A stretch of 48,427 bases of DNA, taken from positions 1 to 48,427 of the forward strand of contig MCFE01000665.1 of NCBI GenBank assembly GCA_002104905.1, read 5' to 3'. The position numbers and the translations under genes are program-made. Of this stretch, positions 9,985-23,671 are shown piece after piece. Source of the DNA: Basidiobolus meristosporus CBS 931.73. Lineage: Eukaryota > Basidiobolomycota > Basidiobolomycetes > Basidiobolales > Basidiobolaceae. A model generated the notes under the pieces. That model was given only the letters and a program-made list of their open reading frames with translations, was not told where the DNA came from and did not search any database. The first letter of the stretch is position 1. Every line of letters starts with the position of its first letter.

Positions 9985-11635
9985 GTTTTTGCAACAAATA
10001 CTTTGTGACTTGACTCCATTTGAAGCATGGTATGTGTACAGACCAAGTGCAGAACATCTAAGAATATTTGGGTGTACAGCATATGCCAAGAAATGGCCTA
10101 GAAATCAGTCAAAATTTGAGCCATAGAGTGTAAAATGCATATTTTTGGGCTACTGCAATAAGAGCAAAGAATACAGACTCTACAATACCAAAGCAAAGAA
10201 GCCAATCAAATCCAGGGATGTGCTTTTTGATGAAAATTCAAAATTTTCACAAATAATGACATCAGTTGATGACAAAAATTGATCTCAAGTCCACAAATTG
10301 TCAGGATAGAATCAGAGCAAAACAATGAAGATATTTTCACTTCAGAGGACTCTACAACCATGGTTCAGCCTGAAACAGTGCCCAGGAATATCCCTGAAGT
10401 GATCTTTCCAGTATCAAATGCCTGGAGATCCAATTGGACAAGAAATAGCCCAAATACTATATCAATGAGGGTACAAACTTAGCCTATGCCTATTCAGTCC
10501 ATATTGATGAACCCCACACTGTAAAAGAGGCCCTAAATAGCCCTCAGACAAAGTTTTGGAGATCTGCAATGACTGAGGAATATCAGGCCCTGATGGAAAA
10601 TCAAACTTGGGACTTGGTCAAATTACCAATCAACCAGAAATCAATTGGATGCAGATGGGCCTTTAAGACTAAGTACAAGGCTGATGTAAAAACTGCATTT
10701 TTGAATGGAGAACTTGATGAGGACGTGTATATGGACCAGCCTGATGGGTTTGTTGACCAAGATAACCCCCATTTGGTCTGCAAGCTTAAAAAATCTCTAT
10801 ATGGTCTCAAACAGATACCAAGAGCCTGGAATTGCAAGATAGATTCTTAATTGGAATCTTTGAGTTTCATAAGGAGTAATGCTGACTGTAGTATATACTA
10901 TAAGCCAGATAGAGCAAATCCAGCTCTATTAGCTCTAAAAGTGGATGATCTTATCATAGCTGCCAATAACCTAGAAACATTGGAAGAGACTAAATCCAGC
11001 CTATTTAAGGAGTTCAAGATGTCTGAACTAGGAGAACTCAGTTGCTACTTAGGGATTAAGTTCTCCATAGACAGATGTACCCAGACTATTACCCTAAGCC
11101 AACCCAAGTATATTCAAGATATACTAAAGGAGTACCAAATGGAAGACTGTAAGCTGGCAGCTACCCCAATGAAGACAAATCTTAACTTAATGAAAACTCT
11201 ACCAAATCAAGAGAGCTTGGTGCCATCTGAAAGCCCTGATTTTCTTTATCAACCTATGGTTGGCAGTCTGATGTATATCACACTTGGAACACATCCAGAT
11301 ATCTCTTATTCAGTGGGAGTTGTTAGCCAACATAATTTGAACTATGGATCTGATCATATTGCAGCAGTTAAGAGGATTTATAGATACCCAAAAGGAACTG
11401 CTGATATCTGCTTAAGATACACTTATAAGGATTCAGAACAGGATCTTGTGGGATACTCTGATGCCAATTGGGGACAAAACTTGGAAGACAGAAGATCCAC
11501 CACAAGATACACCTTTCTTTACTGTAAAGGAGCAATTTTATGGAACTCAAGAAAGCAACCAACCATAACACTTTCTACCACAGAGGCAGAGTATATGGCA
11601 GCCTGTGAAGCTACAACAGAAGTAATGTGGTTACA
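9985..11635 (+). pseudogene. Copia pol fragment (integrase end, RT, RNase H)
   Basis: Plus strand: integrase C-terminal part (TPFEAWY.YRPSAEHLRIFG at 10,010-10,075; CIFLGYCNKSKEYRLYN at 10,136-10,185), a linker, then RT ([64 protein letters not shown]), the active-site region (VDDLIIAANN at about 10,940) and RNase H (SDANWGQNLEDRRSTT; TLSTTEAEYMAACEA). Three defects are visible. An in-frame gap of roughly 50 codons lies between KYKAD and VKTAFLNG (near 10,685). A stop occurs at 10,848-10,850. The residue before VDD is lysine where Y is expected. The 3' end is cut at about 11,635 by a copy of the unrecognised ORF repeat. Confidence 0.88.
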
Positions 11636-12115
11636 GCAGAAATACTTATTGAGTGGGGGATTTTAATGGAGTTACTTGTTGAGTGTGGGGTTGGGCTTAT
11701 TGTTAGTGTAGGGTATAGGGACTAGTATAGGTCAATGCAATTGGCAATTCAGGTACAACTGAAGTTTCAATGGAAATAAATCAGTTTGTAAGCATGAAAA
11801 GTAAGAGAAACCTTTGAGTCAGGAAGTAAGGAGTGTGAAAGAGAGGCAATAGCCAATCAATATACACAGATGTAGGAGGTGATTGAGTTTCTGGGATCAG
11901 AAAGTGAGATAATTGGCAGAGAACCAAGTAAAAGCCACTCATGTATTGTTGTGATGAAATATTTTTTGAAAGTTTTTGTGAAATCTGGAGTGCAATTTTT
12001 TTGAATGGTTATTGTAATGTGTCCTGACCGGATCAATACCTCTTAGTCATTGGATCTAAATATTGAGACAGTCTTCTGACAGGTTCATCACATTTGTTTT
12101 TCATGGGGTATAGTG
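11636..12115 (+). pseudogene. Unrecognised transposon-like ORF, copy 2 (fragment)
   Basis: This segment is homologous, in inverted orientation, to 1310-1820 and, directly, to 12,400-12,860. Shared landmarks are ACTTATTGAGTGG near the left end, GGGTATAGGGACT (11,710), TTTCAATGGAAATAA (11,766-11,780) and GGATCAGAAAGTGAGA (11,895-11,910). It corresponds to the C-terminal part of the ORF described at 1300-3882 and starts inside the copia RNase H coding region, which it truncates. It is decayed and CpG-poor. Confidence 0.55.
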
Positions 12116-12189
12116 GCAATGTCAAGTAACTAGAGGATTATCACAATCCCTACAGTAGAATTTTGCAACAGTGATAGGAATATCAAGAG

Positions 12190-12860
12190 TCTGCAGCACC
12201 TCTTTAGGAGCAGTGCTGAAGGAAATGCACTTAAATATTGCAAGGATTTATTGTAAAGACTGGAAGATGAGGTGCAAACCTTGCAGCCAAGGCTAAAGAC
12301 CAGGTTATATTGCAATTGGTGAACAAACAATGACATAGAGCCACAGGGCTCCTGCCTAAGTTATTGGCAAAGGGTGTTATGGCAGAGATGCTTCTTGAAT
12401 GGTGGATATAATGGGGTTACTTGTTCATTATGAGGTTGGGCCTAATGCTGGTGCTGTTTATAGGTACTTGTTGAGGTCAGTACAATTTGTGATTGTGTTA
12501 CAACTGGAGATTCAATACAAAGAAATCAATTTGTGTGGATGAAAAGTAAGAGCATGAATCAGTAAGTAAGGAGTGTGAAAAAGAGGGAATAGCCAAGTAG
12601 AGTACACAAACATTGGAGATGGTTGAATGTCCAGGATCAGAGAGTGAGAGATGATAAAGTACTAATTGCAGCCAATTAAGGATTGTTGGGATGAAAATTT
12701 TTGACTTGGTTTTTGTGATATTTGAGATGAAATTTTGTTCTTATGGTTTTTCCATTGTGTCCCAATGGCAGCAATACCTCCTAGTCACAGGATTTAAATT
12801 TTGTGATGGCCTTTTGGTGGGATCATCTCAATTATTTTTCATAGGGTGTAGGATTCAGAC
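12190..12860 (+). pseudogene. Unrecognised transposon-like ORF, copy 3
   Basis: Homologous to 1970-1310 read on the minus strand: AAATATTGCAAGGA... (12,232) corresponds to GAATATTGCAATGA, the AAGACCAG block at about 12,295 is shared, then the same C-terminal block as copy 2 follows (TTTTTCATAGGGTG near the end). It extends further toward the N-terminus than copy 2, which confirms that the repeat unit is a coding sequence and not an LTR. All frames are interrupted. Function unknown. Confidence 0.5.
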
Positions 12861-12879
12861 TGGTCTTGGTTAACAGCAT

Positions 12880-13130
12880 TGACAACTGTAAGCTGCAGCT
12901 TTTGTCTTTCATCTCTGTTACTCTGCTTTGAGTGGACACTCTTTCCTCACCTTTATCTTGGTTACTGCCAGGACTATCACTGCAACTCCACAAGGGTTCA
13001 ATTAGTCTTGTACTATATTAACTTTGTCCTATTTGCTGTAGTAATGCTTATGTTTCTGTCTACTTTTCTGTTGCTGGCACTCTTCTGTGTAACTGCTTTT
13101 CTATTACTGCCTGCTTAGAGCTCTCATCTG
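12880..13130 (-). repeat. Fragment similar to the Lys/Ser-rich part of copy 1
   Basis: The plus-strand text around 12,890-13,130 (AGCTGCAGCTTTTGTC, GTTACTGCCAGGACTATCAC, CTGGCACTCTTC) resembles 2290-2440 and 2560-2750. On the minus strand it would encode the same kind of basic, Ser-rich low-complexity sequence. The orientation is opposite to the preceding copy 3, so it is not simply its continuation. Similarity was judged by eye only. Confidence 0.35.
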
Positions 13131-13304
13131 CACTTGTAAAGGTATTTCAAAAGTTGTAACCACCCATGCTAGTCTACAACACCAGCTTTGCATGTTAATT
13201 TGTCAACAAAACATGCAACCTGGTGGATCTACCATCTATATGGAGTTTCAATGGGGCTGTAGGTGTATTGATAGATATGCCTCCTGCCAACAATCTTACA
13301 GAAT

Positions 13305-15198
13305 CGAATTATTATCTCGGATAGAGTTCAACAATTTGGATGCCATTCTCTGGGAGCAAGGGATTGAAGACAATGCGCACTTTTCGGGGATCATTTGGTC
13401 AGCTTTTGGGACTCATGATAGCGCAGAATTGCAATATTGGTCTGTGATCACTGCCACATATATGAAGTCATATCTGATGTAACATCTCGTGACCGACCAA
13501 TCATTACCATCCCCTTGAGTAGGACGAATTTCTGGCCATCGCAGAACATGTATCAAATCTCAAACCTGTAAGCCGGGCTACGCAGCAACCCACAAGGGAT
13601 AGTCTCAACCTCAGGCTTCATCCCGATGGCTTCAAACTCATCAGCTGGGTTATCACAGAGTATCCGGCGAGTGGAAATCTCCAGCGGGCGGCATACCAGT
13701 AGGTATGGGATCAGGACGATCAGCAATCCATCAAAGCACTTGCTCCACTACACGCATCCTACGATTGATATACTGTACAAAGCTCAGCCAACGGACAACG
13801 TCTTTAAATGTGGTAAGGCAAGGGCCTGCAGGCGCTGTGGCATCTTGATACCACCAGCATACAAGAGCTGAAGGGTTCAAAATTGATCATCGTCTTCACA
13901 TGCTCGCTTGTATATACTCGGACACGTAGCAACAGGCCATCCAGGTGGAGCATAAATGTACAGCAATCGTAGCTCTTTGTTTCCAGATGCAATGCACTGC
14001 GCCTGGCAAGAACGGCCTGAACTGAGGATTGATACCTTGTTCCGAAGGCCAACTGAAACGCCGGGTTCACATCTCTTTACTATCCAGAGCACATTATGAG
14101 ATGAACGTGAACAATAGCAGCACGCAAATCCGATGCACCAATAAGATGCGCATCTTCCACAGGCTTTATTAACATCGGCGCGCTAGGGCACCCAAATAGC
14201 CAGGGCGTATCGTGGTCACCAGCAAGGTGCCTATTTATAACTCATGCTGATGAAACCCTGTAGCGAGCAAGATAGGGCAAGGTTACACGCCATCACTGCC
14301 GACCATCGGTTGCCCATTCTATGCATCACATCCGCACTGTCCCAGAGTGAAGGCCTGATGCTTATTCTTGCCTCACCCGCACGTCAACCTGGCGCAACAA
14401 ACACCCCCCCCCATTGTTCGATCCCGTCGTGGACGAACCACACTGACCTTAGCGCATGCCAATCCAAATTTGGCGCGGTGCTATTGGCAATCATTTGAAA
14501 TGGCGTAGTGTTCAGGAAAATTTTCCGGCATCGGTTCTTGCGGGAGTGTCGAACATCCCGCGTCCATTGGCTTGGACAAAGGATGTTTTCGGGGGGGAAG
14601 TCCGATGCCACCTCGCACCAAATTATTAAAAATGCCTTGTGTGAGTTGAACTGGACTGATATTAAGTCCCAAGTGACATTTGCAGAGGAGAATATGCACC
14701 ACTTAATTAGATATTTCCACCGCTTCCAGTAATAGATTGTTTATACCCCAAATAAGGCCAGCATGCCCATTCTTAGTCACCGATCCATCCGTACTTCCCA
14801 GAATGACCATTGTATTATCTGGAATCATCGGGATTCCCCTCAACTCCCTTGTAAATATGGCATTCCGGAATTCGGATGTTTTTCAGGCAATGAATGAAAA
14901 CAACCACCATTTTGATGCCGGAATTTGTTTATGAATTTGGGAAAATGGCTAGCTGACTGGTCTTTATTGCAGCAATGTTATTGTTAATCCCTATTATAAA
15001 CTTTAAATAACCTAAACGCTCCGTGCTGTTACCAATCTTCTCTCCAATTCATTCGTTAACCATTTGCTAGATTAACGAGGCATCCGCTTGACTGCATTCC
15101 AGTTGTTTATTCTTTGTCGCATCGGAACCCACTCTTAATTAAACTCCCTTAACCCTAACCCCCTAACACTCCTAAAGCCAGAGTAAACCATTTAAACC
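13305..15198. other. Start of CpG-normal DNA; no supported gene
   Basis: From about 13,305 the sequence abruptly contains CG dinucleotides at ordinary frequency. Short frames exist on both strands (for example 13,626-13,871 plus and 14,092-13,877 minus, the latter ending ...YIYAPPGWPVATCPS), but none has a recognisable domain or a clear exon structure. A degraded gene, a noncoding transcript or an orphan gene with introns are all possible. The last few hundred bases (14,950-15,198) are the likely promoter and 5' UTR of the FHA gene. Confidence 0.5.
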
Positions 15199-17407
15199 AT
15201 GTCCACAGTCGCGTTCTACAAGGTATTTGGGGACAAGACAGGTGAATCCCCTGGCGCCCCAGTACGAAGGAAATGTAAGTTGGATGTGGTCAGATTTCGG
15301 GTCACTGCCATATTAAGCCCGTTACCCCTTCAGCCTCCAGAAGAAGCATGCGGCCATTCAGCGTGACTGACGCCAACGATTTACCTCCGACTCTCATTTT
15401 GGAGCCTTCCAACGACACGTTTTCGAGAAAGAGCCTTGAACTATTCGACAGAATCAAGATTGGCCGCCAAGTATCGGCCAAAACCCTCCCAGAGTCCCAC
15501 AACGGTTTCTTCAACAGCCAGGTGCTTTCGCGCACCCACGCGGAGGTCTGGTACGAAAATGGAAAGGTAAGGCTGCGTGGAGTTCTGGCTTGTGTGCTCG
15601 CCGTATTCAACTGCTCCTAGGTTTACGTGAAAGACCTCAAGTCAAGTAACGGAACTTATCTGAACAGTCAACGGCTCTCGCCGGATTCTTGCGAGAGCGC
15701 ACCCTTCGAGCTGAAGACAGGAGATACCCTAGAATTCGGGATAGACGTCGAGTCCGAAAAAAATGGTACTTATCAATGATATACGTTGGTGCCTTCTAAA
15801 GAAACTCACATCGGCACTCCCTAGATTACAAGAAAATCACATGTAAAGTGCTAATCCTACATGATCCGCTGCAAAGTCCCAAGAACGACGACGGATATAC
15901 TGCCAACACTCCGTCACAACTCAGGTAATGCCAGCCCGCACGTTGGTTGCGATCAGTAGCGCTAAACGCCGACATTTGTCCATTTCTTTCCACGGCAGAA
16001 CCCAGAACGAAATCCCAGACACCATTAGAAAGGTAAAAGCTGCTGCCTCTTACCACTGATCCCTGGGCGGACGCTAACCATGCACTCCTTGTACCTTTAC
16101 TCCACATCGTCTCCAGACGAAGTCGGACTCAAATGGCCAGAGACAGCCAATAGACATTGCACAACTACCCACCAAGCAGCTCGAGAACGAAAGCGCCCCC
16201 AAACTGATGGCCAAACTTCAGGTATTCTACATTACGTATATTCCATCGCACCGACAAATACTTACGTGCGAGCAGAGTGAAGTTGATGCGGCCACAGAGA
16301 CGGGCCATGAGCTCGACAGGATCAACCAGATGGTCGAGGAGCTGAGCAATCAATTACGGGATATCACGGTACATTTGGCGCCAACTGTCGTATCTTTCCA
16401 GCATACTAACCGTTGCTATGGGATGCTAGCTACCCGCTGCACATGCCCCCCAAAAGGGTTTAGAGGAGCTGAATTACTATGTGAACCGATGCTCATCTTT
16501 AGAAGAGCAGCTGGCCGAGGCGAAGAGCACCATCCAAGGGTTGGAGCAACTTCGCACCAACCAGATCAGAACCGACAAAGAGAATCTGGAGGTGCGCAAG
16601 AGATTAGTCGAAGAGATGGATGAAATTCGCCGACGGACCCAGCGATTCGACGAACTCGCATCAGAGCAGCAGCAGATTGTGGAAGAGAAAGCTCTCATGC
16701 AAGAACGAATCGAGGCCTTGACGTCGGAGAATGAAAGACTGAAGGAGGAAGTCGCCTCGAACAACTTGCAAAGTGACCAGCACAAGCAACTTGAGTGCGA
16801 ATTGAAAGAGACGCTTGCCGAAAAGCATCGGTTGATGGAGGAGAATACCCACCTTCGGAATCAAGCGAATATGGCCACTGCACGAAGCGAAGAGCTGAAC
16901 GAGAGCCTCAATGCCATGCGTCAAAAGCTCTTGAAATCTGAAGACCTGGTGTCAAAATTGACCTCCAACACACAAACGCTGGAGGAGTCCATCGCTCAGT
17001 TGAACGAGCAAATCCAAGTATCTGCGCAGCAATCGGAATTGGTTAAGCAACAGCTGGTAGAGAAAGAAGCCGAGCAAGACCAATGGACTAGAAAGGAGCA
17101 AGAGTACGCTGACAAGGTCAAGAGTTTGGAGCGCCGTAATCTCGAGATCAGCCAACAATTGGCCAGTTTTGAGAATATGAAGATGCACCTTCGTGAGTGG
17201 ACCAATCGTAGGGAAGGGATCTCCCAACTGCCGCTAAGTCCAAAACTCAGCCATCGCTCGAGCCTGGAGTCTATCCGACTAAGCGACAGCCCTCGCATCA
17301 TCAGCCAGCTGAATTTCTTGCGATCCTCGGCCTCGACTCCGTCCTCACCCTCCCAACCCCATCCGCCCCCTTCCCCCACGCCATCCACGTCCAAGTTTCA
17401 TTTTTGA
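15199..17407 (+). CDS. FHA-domain coiled-coil protein, STRIPAK SLMAP/Far9-Far10 type
   Basis: Eight exons fit consensus splice sites and frame: 15199-15274, 15334-15566, 15621-15765, 15825-15924, 15999-16032, 16117-16221, 16276-16368, 16457-17407, giving 578 residues. The FHA domain (about residues 43-165) has the phosphothreonine-binding signature: GR (69-70), SRTH (91-94) and SSNGT (111-115). A long coiled coil follows (about 200-490), rich in Glu, Gln, Leu and Lys, then a Ser/Pro-rich tail. This layout is that of SLMAP and fungal Far9/Far10, Csc1 and PRO45/HAM-4, scaffold subunits of the STRIPAK phosphatase-kinase complex at the ER and nuclear envelope. Orthologs usually end in a transmembrane tail anchor; here the last exon ends in PSTSKFHF with no hydrophobic segment. 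Either the anchor is missing or a further 3' exon was not recognised. Next gene downstream is CDC48, same strand. Confidence 0.85.
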
Positions 17408-18297
17408 TTGCGGGTTTTCCGCTTGACGCCCCTCTCCTTTTTGCCACTTCATTTGTGTACTCTCTATATATCGCAAGCGGGCATCCACCCGAGGCAGGCC
17501 ACCGCCGCATTCCATGTGGACTGGCTGCTCGCCTGTCATTCTAACCACTATCTTCTCCTTGCTTACCAGTAATTAATTTATTCTTCTTTCGCGTCTTGTC
17601 TTTGGTGAAAGAGGGAATAAAGTAGACCTAACATGTTGTGAAAAAGAGTGAGGCGGTCTTGTGTGTTCATGGTGATGGGCGGGCCCACAGGTACCACCAA
17701 GCTCCTGAGCCGCGAAAGCACGCATGAACCTCTTTTAGACAAGTGATGCGGGCTGGCGATTTTGCATGCAAAATGCGTGGAGCATGAAGCATCCTCGCCG
17801 ATTGAATGGCCTGGCCATGTAGTGGGTCGACGAGGCAACCAATCCATCCCCCTCAGCCAATGTGTCGGAGGGTGGCGGAGTCAGATGATGATTTCCATTG
17901 CATTCCTACATGATCCAAATCATGACAAATCTTCATTGCGGCGGTCAGACGGCATCCGCTGGTCTTCCAAAAGCAACTGAATTCAGGGAGATGATTACTT
18001 GTAGGCTTTCAATTCGATGCCGAAGGGAATCGATGACGCAACGAATCCCATCTGGATTCCAGTATTCGTGTTCCGTGGTGAATTTTCATGAAGTCCAGCT
18101 GCCTACCTGGTGTGGTGTTGCCACCAGAAAATTTAGGAATCATTTCGATTGGTTTACCATGGATATCGTAAGCAATTTTGTTGAGCAGTTAAAGAGTGCA
18201 TCCACACTTCCCCTCAACCACAAATAATTTCCTTTCCTCAACCACCCTTTCCTCTGTCTTCCCCCCTCTTCCCCCCAAGTGTACATCTATTGTAGAA
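17408..18297. other. Intergenic: FHA gene 3' UTR and CDC48 promoter
   Basis: About 890 bp without a supported gene. The last 120 bases before the CDC48 start are strongly pyrimidine-rich on the plus strand (TTTCCTCTGTCTTCCCCCC region, 18,245-18,285), typical of fungal core promoters of highly expressed genes. Small frames on both strands here have no recognisable content. Confidence 0.5.
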
Positions 18298-20950
<2,653 letters not shown>

Positions 20951-23671
20951 GTGTAGATCACCCCGCCCCACTCCTCCTTGCCATACGTCTCCCATGCGTG
21001 CTATCTGATGTTGAATAATCCACCCCGTCTCCTGGTTGTTTCGACCCGTAATATTTTGTCTGCTTGTTTGCCGAACAGGTTGACGAACCTAACCGCGAGT
21101 CCACACTTGAACACCAATAAAATCTAATTTACGAAAGTTTCCCAGCACAATGACCCTCGATTGACAGGGTAGATGAGTTTTTCGCCTGCAGCTAGCGGGA
21201 ACCAAGCGCCAAGCCAGTATTCGTAGAACGGGGCTGACTCTACCCGTTGATGGCCATCTGCGATTGCCAAGAATCCAGGGGGTCAACGGTAACCCGTATG
21301 GAATGTCTCAGTCGTGCGCGGGTTTGATCTGAATCCAGCTGAGACTAAAGACACATCTGCCTAGCAGACCTGGTGAGAGTCTAACTAATGCAACCGCCTC
21401 AGTGATGAGTGTGTGAATAGCAGTCTGCAACACATCCATGCTGCCCGCTTTGGGTTAATTAAAGGAATCAGCAGAGAAGCGGGATAACCAGGTGCTGAGC
21501 TTAGCTGAGTTCAAAATCTGGTTTGCGTGTAGTGATCCGCCCAAATAAGGGCATATGGGATCAATTTATGTGCGGTTAGGAATAGTACTTGCGAAAGGGG
21601 CAACCCACCCATTCCTCGATAATGCGAGCATTCTCAGATGAAACCGGTTCAGCTATGGATCCCACCTCACGCTATTCTACATTGGTTCGTGCGAGGTGCT
21701 CTCCAAACGGCCCAGATGAAGCGGAAGTTCCCACCACCGCGCAGAGAAGTTGGGCTGAGGGCCGCTTCGCTTCTGGTCTAAGCCCCATCCATTCAAGGGT
21801 GCGAATCGGCTGGGCGCGTCCACACTTCCACCCGAGCACTCGTCATTCGTTGCGCTGCCCACCCAAGCAGCCCCTTAATTACGATCTAAATCACCGACGC
21901 TTGGTTCCAAAAGGAAGCGATACCGGTACGCACCCTCGATATGGGTATCAATTGTGGGAGGCGATGGCAACTCCCCAGTAGCACAGGTATATGCAAGTCA
22001 GATATTAACAGTGATGCCATCCCTATCGTCAATATCTCAGCTACTCCCCACCGGTATTTCCATGCTAGATGGCTCTGAATCCAAGCCTTGGTCTATGCCC
22101 ATATCCATCGTCGACCCCTTTTATGTAAAACCTAGGTCCATATTCAATCGGGTATTTGATCAACTTCTGTATTTGACTCTTCACCTGCTGATCATCCGGG
22201 CTGAGCCCAACATCTAAGCCCCAACTGCCCTTTCACCCCCCCCCATGGCTCACCGGTCTCCGCCAACTGGATGGACAACGTGGACTCCGCGACCCGGACC
22301 GGCATCAACACCGAGCACCTCGCCGCCCCAAAACCACTATGCAATTGCATCGAGGATGAGCGCTCTAGGCTGGCGGCTGCTGCCTCAAGCCAGGCCGGCC
22401 TGCCATCATCGCCATGGATAGATTGGTTTGGGAGCAGAGAGATCCATCAGCGAAACGAAAATGTATGCCCCTCGTTCCCATAAGATCCTCCTGATGTCGC
22501 TCCGCCCTAGTCTACTTTCGGAAGCAGTCTAATGGGAAATCCATTGCGTGCCTATCCTCACATCACCACGATTGCCTGTGGAAACCAGGATTCTCCAGCT
22601 AGCCTCGCATAGATCAGTTACATCGCCAAACGCCATCACGTCTTAGTACCTTAAAAATGCCAATATATCCTGGAATCGCCACGGAGACGCCCCCTCCTGT
22701 TTCAAAGAGGGTCTGTTCATTAGCGGACCACCCACAGATTGGACTCTGATTTGAATCCATCAATGAGTATGAGCGGTGTCAAGTGGCCGGAGCGAGTTAA
22801 TTTTATATGCTTAGCCCACGCATGGAGAGGCCAGTGGCATGGATGTCACACCTGGTGTCCATGGTGCGGATGTCCACGTCCAACCGGCCACCCCTTGTTG
22901 CGGCTCTTTTCCGCAACCATCCAAGCACAAATCAAGGGCAGCGATGCTTAGCCGCCTGCCCCCCTCATCTCTCCAGGGTGCTTCTACATCCTTGTGCAGA
23001 GCACTGCATCCCAATAGGCTACCCTTAGCACCTCATGGCTGCTGACACACTAAAATCCTCGTACGACCACCTGCATGAGCCCTCGGACAACCACCAGCAC
23101 ACACTCGCCATCCTCAAACCCACTGTGCTCAGAGAGATCCGAATCAGCTCTCCTCCAGCTCACTGACAACATCAGGCCACGTGATGGGTTGATATATGCA
23201 TTCACTTCAAGGATTGTTATATGCAATCAAGGTGATAAACGTCACGCGACTGGTTGTTAATGTACTTACCCTCTATAATTGGTTTTACTCAGTTTACCCC
23301 ATACCCGTGTGGCTCATGTCGGCCAAATTCCGGATTTCTCATTTTAAGCCTAGGAAATCCGCATATTTTTGGGCTCCTTTATTTCATTTGTTGCAATTAT
23401 TCATCACAACTGAGGTTGCATTTCCCGCTCTATCATCGAGGGATTCTTATATATAGGGGAGCCTTCTCAATCCTACGAATCGCAAAAACCATCTAGCCTA
23501 CTCTTCACCCCCCCACCTATCTACAACGCTACCTTCAAGGGAATTCCATACGCACCTCACTGTCATCACCAGCATCATCATTATCTTTCTCAACTTAACC
23601 TAAACCGGTTATAGCAGTCACACCCACCACTTCCCTCCCCCCCCAACCTTCATCTACACATCAACTATCAG
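20951..23671. other. Long intergenic region without recognised gene
   Basis: About 2.7 kb between CDC48 and the RNA-binding gene. The first 200 bases contain the CDC48 3' UTR (AATAAA at 21,116). Open frames, for example 21,589-21,981 plus and 22,739-23,045 plus, lack recognisable domains, a good start context and homologous features, and I do not call them. The final 300 bases hold a TATA element and a C-rich 5' leader for the next gene. A long regulatory region or noncoding RNA is possible. Confidence 0.5.
23448..23456 (+). promoter_or_regulatory. TATA box of the Scw1/Whi3-like gene
   Basis: TTATATATAGGGG lies about 215 bases upstream of the start codon at 23,672 and is followed by a long C- and T-rich leader (23,500-23,660). 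This is a good TATA match in otherwise GC-balanced DNA. The transcription start would be about 30-100 bases downstream, leaving a 5' UTR of more than 100 bases. Confidence 0.5.

Noticed and set aside
11660-12860. Two direct copies of a 470-bp repeat as a pair of LTRs flanking an element
   Set aside because: The inverted copy at 1310-1820 extends with homology beyond the supposed LTR into upstream sequence, and the translation shows coding character, so the repeat is part of an ORF and not a terminal repeat.
14396-14440. GTTCGATCCC resembling a tRNA B-box
   Set aside because: No matching A-box or acceptor-stem pairing at the right distance.
21589-21981. 130-codon plus-strand frame in the CDC48-Scw1 intergenic region
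   Set aside because: No recognisable domain, low-complexity His/Arg/Ser/Pro composition, and overlapped by an antisense frame; likely chance.
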